Source: Reticulitermes lucifugus
Taxonomy: Eukaryota > Arthropoda > Insecta > Blattodea > Rhinotermitidae
Direction of reading: 5' to 3'
Assembly: GCA_026260175.1 (NCBI GenBank)
Contig: JAKCWW010006277.1
Location: forward strand, 1-33,112
Length of the DNA: 33,112 nucleotides
This document shows, piece after piece, positions 9,350 to 20,188 of this stretch. The notes beneath the pieces are model-generated. The model saw only the letters and a list, made by a program, of their open reading frames with translations. It was not told where the DNA came from and searched no databases. Numbering within the stretch: position 1 is the first letter of the stretch; each line of letters starts with the position of its first letter. Position numbers and translations under genes: made by a program.

Positions 9350-10078
9350 CTACCGTTGCTTTCTGCCGCATTTTGCACTGTACCTTTTCATCAATTTTGG
9401 TACCACAGTAATCACCATGAGAAGGTTTGCTGCTGTAAATCCAAACAGTGCACCTGATGCACAAGGAATTGGCCATTCCTGCCATGCACGATCCCAATCT
9501 AGTGGAATCACAAATGCTCCCAACCAAGTACCAAACAGAGTCAATTGTATATTTCTCAAAATTAATGTGCTTAGAACATCATTTGAAGGTTTCTGTCCAA
9601 ACAGCAGACCGATAACAGAATTAGCCCCCATGTGTAGACATGCTGGAAATACTGTTAGAACACAAAGGAGAATACTCAACATGAAAGTTTCCTCATGTTT
9701 GGTAAATACTTGTGCTCCAAATAATACTGCTATAGTATAATAAATCACTGTCATGGCAATAATTAACAGGAAGCTCTTCATGCCCTCCTTCACTCTGTTC
9801 TTTGTGCTGTTCTTCTTAGTAGACGCTATTATGTATCTTTCATCATATCTTCCAGCTCCTGTAGCATTTCGTGTCGCAACATGGTATGTTCCAATTAAAT
9901 ATTTACTGCACTCTGTAACTAAAATAATTCCAATCACGGGGAAAAACGAATATTTTCCTATACTATATAAATAGTCTGCAGAGTAGAGTACACACATAAT
10001 GATAGGGAAGTAAACACATGTGACGCCACTGTAAAATGCCACAAGCCTCTGTCCATCTATAACAGCAGGCTGGAACAT
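9350..10078 (-). CDS. PIGF: PIG-F, GPI-anchor biosynthesis membrane protein
   Basis: The gene is complete: 242 residues, ATG at 10078-10076, TAG at 9352-9350. PIG-F is an ER multi-pass protein that partners PIG-O and PIG-G (GPI7) to add ethanolamine phosphate to mannoses of the GPI precursor. The diagnostic block is residues 183-205, with GTWLGAFVIPLDWDRAWQEW running into PIPC, nearly the same as the human GAWLGALPIPLDWERPWQ segment. Hydrophobic stretches at about residues 12-34, 44-64, 101-122, 131-150, 178-192 and 206-226 fit a multi-pass protein. A basic tail (KRYSAKCGRKQR) ends the protein. Human PIG-F is 219 residues, so the length is normal. The start was chosen because it is the first ATG after a splice-acceptor-like CTGTTTTCAG. 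The whole coding sequence is one exon. It converges on Jouberin and diverges from Listerin. Confidence 0.92.
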   Translation of the reverse strand: MFQPAVIDGQRLVAFYSGVTCVYFPIIMCVLYSADYLYSIGKYSFFPVIGIILVTECSKYLIGTYHVATRNATGAGRYDERYIIASTKKNSTKNRVKEGMKSFLLIIAMTVIYYTIAVLFGAQVFTKHEETFMLSILLCVLTVFPACLHMGANSVIGLLFGQKPSNDVLSTLILRNIQLTLFGTWLGAFVIPLDWDRAWQEWPIPCASGALFGFTAANLLMVITVVPKLMKRYSAKCGRKQR

Positions 10079-10112
10079 CTTCTACTAGCAGTGATTTCAC
10101 ACCATATATAGC
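10079..10112 (-). other. PIG-F 5' UTR and splice acceptor
   Basis: On the minus strand a polypyrimidine tract and TTTCTGTTTTCAG end at 10113, 34 bases before the PIG-F ATG. The start codon therefore probably lies in the second exon, after a 5' UTR intron. Candidate donors on the minus strand are GTAAGT near 10206 and GTAAGA near 11077; I cannot choose between them. Confidence 0.5.
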
Positions 10113-10642
10113 CTGAAAACAGAAATATTGGATTCATCAATGGTCTGGGGTATTGCACAGATTAACAATTCTGCAAACTAGCATAGCAGATCACCCACAG
10201 CACTTACAGTATTCAAGGGACACCAGGCACTACACGAATTACTACCGGCTGCTGACATACGGATATAGTCCAAATAGCAGTGACACAGCTAAATGATAAT
10301 TTGACGGGTCTCTACAAAACATGTTCGGGAAATCGTATATACAACATCGGCATTGAAGAGTCTCCCGAGAGCAAATGCACATCACTCCCACCTCTCATCT
10401 ATACCAGCATGCAAGTCTTGTGGAATTTAACGCATGTTGTGTTCGACCGACAGAAGATAAAAAGTTAACAGTCAAATGGCATAAATTCTTGCATGCAAAC
10501 ATACTCAGAAATCAGTCCCGTATAGACTCATCCAACTGATTCCTAACAATTTCGCTAATGAGCCCACCGTACCGTAAAACGATACTATTCCACAGTCCTT
10601 GGACCAACCTGGGCATGGATCAGGATCTACGAACAGTCCACG

Positions 10643-10708
10643 GCACAGATGCGTCTTCCCAATTACTAACAGCCGTAGATGAACCGTGTCAACGAGACGC
10701 ATCTGTGC
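10643..10708. repeat. 14-bp perfect inverted repeat
   Basis: GCACAGATGCGTCT at 10643-10656 is the exact reverse complement of AGACGCATCTGTGC at 10695-10708, with a 38-base spacer. It could form a stable hairpin in RNA from either strand. It sits between two divergent genes. Function unknown. Confidence 0.85.
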
Positions 10709-10916
10709 TGCCAACATAAGGATCATACGAATTAGAAGCGGTGTTGAAGATTCAAGTTTTCTGGGATGTTACGCATTGTTAAGAGGGAACGTGTGCACTC
10801 CGTCGAATCGTCGGCAGCTTTTACCGGATGACGCGGCGGACCGTCCCAGAACACTTGAATCATAATCAGTATTATTACTTTGTGATGTGTCGTTGGGTAA
10901 GTGGTCATCGTAGTTT

Positions 10917-11035
10917 CGAAGGATGGCGATGCCTTTATATTCAGGAATAAGCGATAAAGATGAGGGCTCTGCAATCCTCCGAAACGTCGGGAATCACTCA
11001 TCCAGTGACACAGCGTCACATCCAACAAGATTAAA
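10917..11035 (+). repeat. Dispersed repeat fragment with GAAACGTC module
   Basis: The segment contains AAAGATGAGGG, a short loop, then CCTCCGAAACGTCGG, the same layout as the modules at 32.1 kb. One frame reads SAILRNVGNHSSSDTASH, a phrase I associate with a widespread cockroach/termite repeat. The edges are approximate. Confidence 0.45.
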
Positions 11036-11541
11036 TTGTCCCCGTCATTTGTTTGGAAGGATGTTGGAGATTCTTACCGTCTTGTTCTCTTTTCGAGGAT
11101 ATGGGTGTTTTTTCTCAATTATGTTACAGTGTAACAATACGCTACATTAGATCCGTTAGCTTTCGCGGTTATTAAAAGAAATGCAGAGTAGATGTGAACC
11201 GCATTGAGGTGGAGGGAAAATACAACCCTCAAAATATAAATATAAATAGAAATACACATTGGTCACCTACTCCGTAGCAGAGCCATTTTGTCATTGTACT
11301 TTTTCGTTACCGGTATTCTTTGACGAGCGCCTGTGGTTGTCACGTGACTAATTGGTGCAGGGCATGGAGTAAAGGTCAAAATTGGTCGTGGTGCAGTGAT
11401 AAATGATATGTGGCACAGATGATCTAGTATCTGTGTCTATGGGTGTATGGTTGCTGTCAAGGAAATCGAAGATACGTGTGGGTGAAGGATTTGTTTTGCT
11501 GTTAGCGACGGCATGTACTCAGGAGGTGTATATGTGTAAGA

Positions 11542-11589
11542 ATGGGAGGTAGACGTAAGCAGGCCCAGAGAACAAAAAACAATGCCAGG
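11542..11589 (+). CDS. LTN1: Listerin exon 1 with initiator Met
   Basis: This exon has 16 codons, MGGRRKQAQRTKNNAR, followed by the donor GTAAGT. Short basic first exons starting MGGKxKQRTK are typical of the family, so the start is well supported despite the small size. Confidence 0.9.
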
Positions 11590-14500
11590 GTAAGTATAAT
11601 TCATATGAATTAGACAGGAAACTACACAGAATGTTGACGTAGTGCATGATGTATAATCTCAACATACTCTTGTCAGGAAATCTGACGTAAATTGACTATA
11701 TACACTTTCTTATTAAATTAGGATATGCTTCGTAGGGCGGACTTGGGTAATCCAACCATAAACCCTTCTTCCACAGCGGTATCTTCTAAAAGGAAGTGTG
11801 AACGTAGGGAACTTGATGTGAAACTACTGTATATCGTAGCGTGGACTGATGTAGAATAAATAAGACAATACATTCTGTTCGATTACTGGTTTTTGATGTG
11901 TCAGTACCCAGTCATGTGCGAATTCTGACGCCACCAGTTTTGATTTTTATACGTTCATAGTTTCACAGAAGTATAATTTTCTTGTTATGATAAGTTTGAT
12001 AATCATTATCATCAGCATCATCATATATGTTACAGACCAACATGCAACTGATGTAGTTTATGTCACAAAAATAACATTATATGTAGGATATTTGACATCA
12101 CAGAAAAGAAAGAACACTATGATGAGGGTATGATCTGTGAGATAAGAGGAGGATAATCATGAAACTGCTTACTAAATCTACAGCTCAGAATTCAGGGATC
12201 TATGCTGTGTGTGTGTGTACCTTGAGAGTATTGTTATTTTAAGTCTTCTTGTGAATATATTATGGTAGATTGATTGTACTTATTAGACAATCTATGGACA
12301 TTGAGTGAATAAACTAAGGTTTTAGAATATCAGATGTAACTTGTATTTGATGGTGGATGTATACATTAGTTGTTAATGATACAGTGGTTTGGAAATTGTG
12401 AAGTTCTGTAGTACAGAGTTAGGAACTTGCCATACAAATAAAATTAATATGTGACGTATAATCTTTTTTATAGGCCATTCCTTTTCTTTCAGCATATGCT
12501 CGTGGTAACAGGTGTGTGTAACATTAACTTGAATACCCCCTCACATTGGAAGTACTTCCCGTGGTTGTGTTTTATTAACACTTATATGTTATACCCATAT
12601 TGCAGTATTTAGCATTACTGTGTTTCCTGTTAGCCTTCTAGTAGTGGACGGAGTGCAGAATTACTTGGACATTCAGCGCCAACATTTGTGGGTTTTACTG
12701 CTGTAAAGGATGGCAGTTTTGTCCCAGTCCTTCCTGGCCTTTCAGTCACATCTGAAGAATTTGACCCAAATCTTAATTCAGATTTTCATCTAGTACTAAA
12801 AAAAATGGGCAAGAAGGATTCCACAACAAAACTAAAGGTATTTTTGATGTAACTGAGATAATATGTCAGTAAGACCTTTTCATTATTTGTATATTATATT
12901 TTATGAATTTGTGTTTAATTTATAGGCACTTCAAGAATTTTCAGAATTGATAACAAATTCTGAATTAGAGGCTGTGAAAACTGTTCTGCCACTTTGGCCA
13001 CGTCTGTACTGCCACTTGGCTGTTGATGTTGAACATCGTGTTCGTGAGGCTGCACATCAGGCCCAAAGAGCAATAGTACTGAGAGTGAAACGTAATCTTG
13101 CTCCATATCTTCGTCAGTTGGCTGGTCCCTGGTTTACATCCCAGTATGACACATACCCTCCAGCTGCTAGTGCTGCTGCTTTGGCATTCCAGGTTTGATT
13201 CCTATGATATGCCTGTATTAAAGTAATAAATTGTGTGTAGTTGTCATCTGTACACAACCATTTTGTGGTATTAAAGAGAAGAGGGTTAGCAGCTACTTGC
13301 AGAGTCCTGCATGGGCAGGAACCAGGGTAAATGTGACCCAAGAACAGGCATGTCTCATCACTGTGAAATGAAAACCACTTTTCTGTAGATGGATGAAGCT
13401 GGCCGCTGTTAGGCTACGTAGCTCCTTACAGCACAGACCTTACACTGTATATGCTGTACTACTTGTTTGAAGTTAAAATTGGCTTCTGGACTGATCATGT
13501 GTATACCAAGCTTCACTTATCAGTTGTAAATAGTTTTTACTATCTAGTGTTTTAAATTAGGCTATTTATTATGTTTCACTGTATTGTCATTAATCTTAAT
13601 TTAATGAGTTTGATGCATGCTGGGTAGCTTGGATCCAAATGTGATTGTTCAGTTTAATGCGTAATCTAAAACTCATGAAATTAAATTTTACATCTCATGA
13701 TCAATCATCAGTACTTGTTCACTGCTTGTGCTGTGTAGAGGGACACTTGCTCCACGGGACTCTGAAACTGTCTTGCACTGCAAAAAAGAAGGTAATTTAA
13801 AATGAATCACAAAGATGTTGTACAGTTTATATGCATTTGAGGCGTTACATTGGCCACAATTTTAAATTTCAAAACCTATAATAGAGTCCAGGTAGGCAAA
13901 AATTTGTCTGACATTTCCTGTTAAGAATGGTTTGAAACAAGGAGATGCTTTATCACCATTGCTTTTCAACTTTGCTTTGGAATATACCATTAGGAGGGTC
14001 CAGGCAAACCAGGAGGGCTTAAAATTGAATGATACACATCAGCTTCTAGTTTATGCTGATGATACTAATATATTGGGCAGAAGCGCACATGCTACAAAGA
14101 AAAACACAGAAGCTTTAGTAGTCACTAGTAAGGAGGTTGGTCTAGAAGTAAATGCTAAGAAAACTAAGTACATGGTCATGTCTCAAGATCAGAATGCAGG
14201 ACAAAATCACAACATGAAGGTAGATAATAAATCCTTTGAAAGGGTGGAACAGTTCCAATATTTGGGAACAACCCTAACGAATCAAAATTCCATTCAGGAA
14301 GAAATTAAGAGCAGATTGAAGTCGGGAAATGCTTGTTATCATTTGGTACAGGATCTTCTGTCTTCCAGTTTGTTATACAAAAATACAAAGATTAAGATAT
14401 ACAGAACTATAATTTTGCTGTTGTTTTATATAGGTGTGAAACTTGGTCTCTCACACTGAGGGAGGAACATAGGCTGAGGGTGTTCGAGAATNNNNNNNNN

Positions 14501-17500
14501 NNNNNNNNNNNNNNNNNNNNNNNNNNNNNNNNNNNNNNNNNNNNNNNNNNNNNNNNNNNNNNNNNNNNNNNNNNNNNNNNNNNNNNNNNNNNNNNNNNNN
14601 NNNNNNNNNNNNNNNNNNNNNNNNNNNNNNNNNNNNNNNNNNNNNNNNNNNNNNNNNNNNNNNNNNNNNNNNNNNNNNNNNNNNNNNNNNNNNNNNNNNN
14701 NNNNNNNNNNNNNNNNNNNNNNNNNNNNNNNNNNNNNNNNNNNNNNNNNNNNNNNNNNNNNNNNNNNNNNNNNNNNNNNNNNNNNNNNNNNNNNNNNNNN
14801 NNNNNNNNNNNNNNNNNNNNNTCGGGTTCCATAAAACGCGGGGAATTTCTTGACTAGCTGATGACCTGTTAGCTTCTCAAGAAGCACTCTGCTCCATGGA
14901 GTTAGTTAGTTAGTTAGGTAACTTAGAAAGTCACAAGTTTACTTGTGTGAATTCTGTTGATGCAAAGTGACAAACGGTTGCGTGTCCCCGTTAACATAAT
15001 TTTGGCATGTGTAAATCATTAGGCTAGTCCTCATCCTGTTTTCTTCTTTACACCAAAACTGGGTGCAGAAAATAAAACGTCATGCCAAGGGATCAGCTGC
15101 TACACTGCACAACCAAGGAGACCTTCAGCCAAAGTTCCAAATCGTTCATGATACAAAATCTTTAAACAGTGTAAATTTAGTTCAGTTCAAATTCAAATCA
15201 GGGTTATGTGAATCACCTTGTTTGCTGTACAACTCAGGAAAGTCAATCCAGATTTTGAATCCCATATTGAACTGTGCCAGATTGGTTATGGGGCCCACTC
15301 ATCCTCCTATTCAGTGCAGAGACTTTCCCAGGGGTAAAGTGGTCAGGGTGTCAAACTGACCATTCATCTGTGTGTAGTGCCTAGGATAAGAATGAATTCA
15401 GCTACACCATTTCCTTACCTGTCTTCATAGCATGCATAAGGACAGTTTTACTTTACATATCTAGTGTGGTTATGCCAGCTACAATTATTGTAGTTGCTGA
15501 GCCTATTTATGGAGCTGTCAGCAATATAAGTTCAGAAACAAGTTAGGGAACAAAAAAATATCTTGAAATTTGGTGAGCAAGTACATTCGTAACACAGTGG
15601 CAGTGCAAGTCTTGGACTGTTGATGTCATGTGAAGTTGTATATGGAGGTTTAATGAATTGGATTGCAAGTAATTTCAGTTTCATACTAAAGTTAATGTCG
15701 TATTTTTGTGTAAACAGGATGCCTTTCCTCCAAAGAAAGTGATAGAAGCCATCATATTTTGTCAGGAAGATATTCTAAATTACATCTGTGATAACCTTAT
15801 AGTTCAGACCGCCCAGACACTGAGCAACCCAAAGTAAGTGTATTTCCTTTTCATTTTCTGTCAGCCTTGTAATAAGATAAATGGTCTCTTGATTTGATAT
15901 TTTGAATCCAAATTCCACATCAAAAATAAGGGTAAAGGCTTCAGTGTTTGTGAAACTAAAAAGTTCATGGAAAGGGTCACATATTGAATTACCTGGTGCC
16001 ACTTAGAGTGGCGTGGAGACCGTACTGAAATAATTTCTGGAAAATAATTTTTTTGGTTCTATCTCTGATACCACAGTACATGTGTTAAGTCTGAGGGCAA
16101 TACGTGACAGGTAAGCATACTACTAAAGGTTAGGGATAATGTGGTTAGCCTTTATTGGTCAGTGTAATTATTTGTCACACTTCATATGAAAACTAATTTA
16201 TTGCATACTTTATATGATTTTTTAAAATTGTTCCTTGGCAGTAAATTTCAGAACTGTAAATGCAAGAAATAAAGGAGCTTACAGGTGTACAGAAGAGAGA
16301 TGACCCAGGAGTCAGTCTTTGTTTACAGTGCTAGACCATTTACTTACCTGGTTTGTTTTCGTCTGACTGTTTTATTCATTCATGATGTCATGTACCACTC
16401 GCAGATCCGGCTGTTTGTGTGTGCTATAAAAGAAACTTAAGTTACATATTTGATCATGTGCACCCTACATAACCTCTGTAGAATGTGTCAGTATTCTGTT
16501 AACAAAATTAATACATCAAGTTGGAGAAAGTACCACATTTTAGTAAAGTGTTCTGTCAGAGACTTCTATAGAATTTAATCTCAAGGATCATTAATATGAA
16601 TGCCATGTTATTGCCTGTCTATCAGTGCATATGCATACTTTAATGCTTTCTTGGAATTTTTTATGTAGCTCTGTATTTTAGTCTGTGTAGATTAAAATTA
16701 ATCTTGCAGGGTATGCACTTCAAATATCTGGCAACATCAGTAACAAAAGTGATATTTGTGTTTGATTTTAGAGAACATGATTTCAGTAAATGCGTGTTCT
16801 AATTCAATTCAGTCATTAGGGTGCATGTTTCATTTTGAAGTTTTTGTCCAAAAATATGGATTGTGAGCCATATGTGGTATGCTGTCTCTTTCAAAAAGTG
16901 TCATATATATGATGTGAACAGTTTGTTTGCATGGGAACACACACCTCAGAATGCATACTATCCCATTTTTATATGGTGCTATGTCAGATCTTAACACAGT
17001 CTGCAGAAAATGTGGCTATGGTTTCTTTATAAATTCAGTTTGATCTGAAACTTCGTATCATTTTTATAAAACTTGAACAGAACCTCATCAGACTGTATTC
17101 TAAGGGCTGACGTACAGCTTGGTTTGCAACCTCATGTAGGACTCACCAGTGCAGACAGTATTATTACTTTTTAAACTGATGCCTTTTTTGCAGAACATTT
17201 GTTATTAGTGTGCATAGTTGACTATACTTCTTTTATTTTCTGCATTTGGGCTTCATGGCAGTGACCCAGACCCTATGATGTTTTTAAGTAGTAGCTTCTC
17301 GCTTGTCCACATGTTTATAAATTTTTCCCTGTCATTGAAGCTTATTCCTCATTTTGACTTATATTTTAATTTAAAGCTGTTATGGGCCTGTATTGACCTT
17401 ACACATTTTACTTGTGTTACTGCAGGATGCCATCAGGGATGAGTAAAGTGACAGGGATGATTTCTAAAAATAAGTGCCACAGGTATGAGATTCACTGACT

Positions 17501-17732
17501 ATCCAGATTGAAGCATAATTGTGATTCGCAAGTTTCTAAAAGTGCAACACATTGTATTCGAAATTTTACGATTGCCAAATCTTCCACTATGAAACATTTA
17601 TGATGTGAATATTTTTAAATATTATATTATGATGGTATTGTGCCTCATAGTCATTCAAAACAATGGGCAGATCAATTTATGTATGCAGGTGTGCATGCCT
17701 GGGTGTGTAGGCTTGTATACATGCATTTGTGT

Positions 17733-17768
<36 letters not shown>

Positions 17769-20156
17769 AATTGTAGTCTTGTGACCTCTCCTGAAAACTA
17801 TAAACAACATGAAAAGCATTATTTTGATGGTTGCTCAGATGGGATGAACAAAAAATGTGTAGAAAATTGTGGGAAAACATGTTGAAAAGTGACAACTTGG
17901 AAGGTTTAGGATAAGGTAAGTGTGGTATAGAAATGGATCTTTTAGGAAATTGGATTTTGTAACACAGCTTGGTCCTAACTGGCCTTGGATTGGGTCCAGT
18001 CAAGTGAGCTGTTGTATCTATGGGTATTAATGCTAGAGACATAATTAGTTACACATCTGGTTAGAGAGTAATAATGCTGAAATGTGAGCAGAAATGTGTT
18101 AGGCCATTTTTTGTTGTTGTATTCATTGACAGGCTGTATTAATAATTGTCTAGGACATGGTCAAGAAAACTGACAGTATTGTATAGCAATTGAAGAGAGC
18201 ATGTTGGGAATGTGATCCGTTGACTCAGAATTATGGAATAAATTAAGTCTTAGCCAGTTTTTAATTTTGTGCATCATTGGTGTACAGTCTTGTTATTATG
18301 GAACAGAAAGGCCAAGGTTTTTTTCGTGTTGGTGTCTGTAATGCTCATAGACGACTTACGAATTTGTGTGAAATAAAGAAATCACAGCTTGTACTTAATA
18401 TTATACATATTCCGTGCAGTTATTTTGCATATGTAAGTTTATTTATACCAACTACTGCACACCAATTACATATTTTCATTCTATTTACTCCTACATGTTT
18501 CGGCTGACATTCTCAGTCATCATCTATATACTTGCGCAGTATGCAGCGTGTCACTGAATGGTAAAATATATACATATATTACAGCTTTAGTTATAAAATA
18601 CAATAGAACCCAGTATGTTGTTACATAAAATATTTAGGTATAAAACATGTATGTAAATGTCTGTTTCCAAACATCTGTCTCGTAACAGCTTGCAGTTTTG
18701 TGGGTTGGAGACCTGTAATGTTATACAGTCGACATAAGTGATTTAAAATTTTTTCAAATTTAAATCACTCAGAATTCATTTTAACATCCTGGAACCCGGG
18801 ATTTGTGTACACCTGCTAACATGTATAAATTGAATCTTAATCTTTTTAAGGCTTCTAACACCGGAAGAGATGGAAGCCAAATATCAGCGAATTGTTGTGA
18901 GCAGTTTGCAAGGCTATGCACTGTACCTCGACAAGCTTCCTGCAGAACAACTCCAAGCTGCTCATGAAGCCAATAAGAAGCTCATTGCTTCCAAGAAGTT
19001 CTGGAATCTTTCAAAGCATACCTCAGCATTAATCCGAAATGCTTGGTTCTCAGTACTTATTGCTCTGTGTCAGAGAGCACCTGATTTATTGGCTGATGAA
19101 GGAGCTCGTGCAGCACTTGCTGTATTTGGTAATTTAGATGAAACAGACCCTACAGTATTGCCAACAGTGTGGGAAGCATCGCTGCATGTCCTTACTACAG
19201 TTCAGGTTAGCTTCTTTAAGCCTTTTTTCTCTTGTAATATACCAGCCAATAATTTGTTAGACATGTAGCATGCCCAGGCTTTGAGGTCGCTGTGTTCTAA
19301 ACTAGGGTCAGTTTCATTGCTTGAATTAACTTCTAATAGCTATGGTTGTTTAATAAAATGTTACTGATAAAGATTGCAAGTGTAAAAATTTCTGGGGGTA
19401 CAGAGAACACTGGCAGTATTCGTTATAAGATTCTGAGATGTTGTATGTTGATACATGTTTTGAAAAAATCATGTACTTTTCTTTCATCATGATGATTTTT
19501 ATATGTAATGTAAAATAACAGTGTACCACCCTCACCTTCAACTTTACCACCTTCCAGCTGTGGATAGATGAAGTTTCAAAAGAAATGTTTTTAGTGTGAT
19601 TGTGGCCTCAGCAAAGAAAATGGATTATTTAACTATGTTATGAAGTAGGCCATGCCATATATTAATTTTCAGAAGACACAGTACTTTGCAACTGGCAAAT
19701 CTTTCCAAGCTGACCTTTGTTTCAGTGTTGTGATGCCTTTATGTTTCATATAATCAGTGTCCTGAAGTTTATTTAAGCAGTTTTACAAATTTCTTCTTTC
19801 TACCGCCTTTCTCCATGAAGTTTACATGATTCTTGAAATCTCTCTTTGTGATCAGAATAACATTTCTGTTATTATGCACAGATTTTGGTAAGTGATTTGT
19901 TTAACCTGAACGAACTTACAGAATTTTATAATAGCTGAAATGGGTTGAAAGTGCCTGAACCAGAATGTTTATATTGTGACAGTCATGTGAGCTACTTCAT
20001 ACATTGGCTTTCAACATTCAGATTTAATCCAAAATTACTAGAATTTAAATATGCAGTTTAATTTAATATCAGTCTGTGTGAAATTTATTTTCTGTTGCTA
20101 TCACTGATTATAGTGTTTTCTACTTTAAAATTGGTGATACAAATGCATCTGTTATC

Positions 20157-20188
<32 letters not shown>

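Larger units (their letters stand above)
10113..11541. promoter_or_regulatory. Divergent PIG-F / Listerin upstream region
   Basis: The two start codons point away from each other across about 1.46 kb, so both promoters must lie here unless 5' UTR introns extend further. It holds a 14-bp inverted repeat at 10643-10708 and a repeat fragment near 10.92-11.03 kb. It is somewhat richer in CG dinucleotides than flanking introns, for example CCGTCGAATCGTCGGCAG near 10.80 kb. I do not see a TATA box at a convincing position. Confidence 0.45.
15834..18850. other. Listerin intron 4
   Basis: A 3.0-kb intron with a TG microsatellite and a repeat fragment near 18.4-18.7 kb. Exons 4 and 5 join to the family sequence without a missing piece, so no hidden exon is expected. 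Confidence 0.6.

Noticed and set aside
9345..9740. Plus-strand open reading of 131 codons
   Set aside because: It is the antisense shadow of the PIG-F gene, which has clear family motifs on the minus strand.
14407..14887. Open readings crossing the run of N
   Set aside because: They are artefacts of unknown bases; only the short ends carry sequence.
17640..18042. Open readings on both strands with Cys-Val and Thr-His runs
   Set aside because: They are produced by the TG microsatellite.
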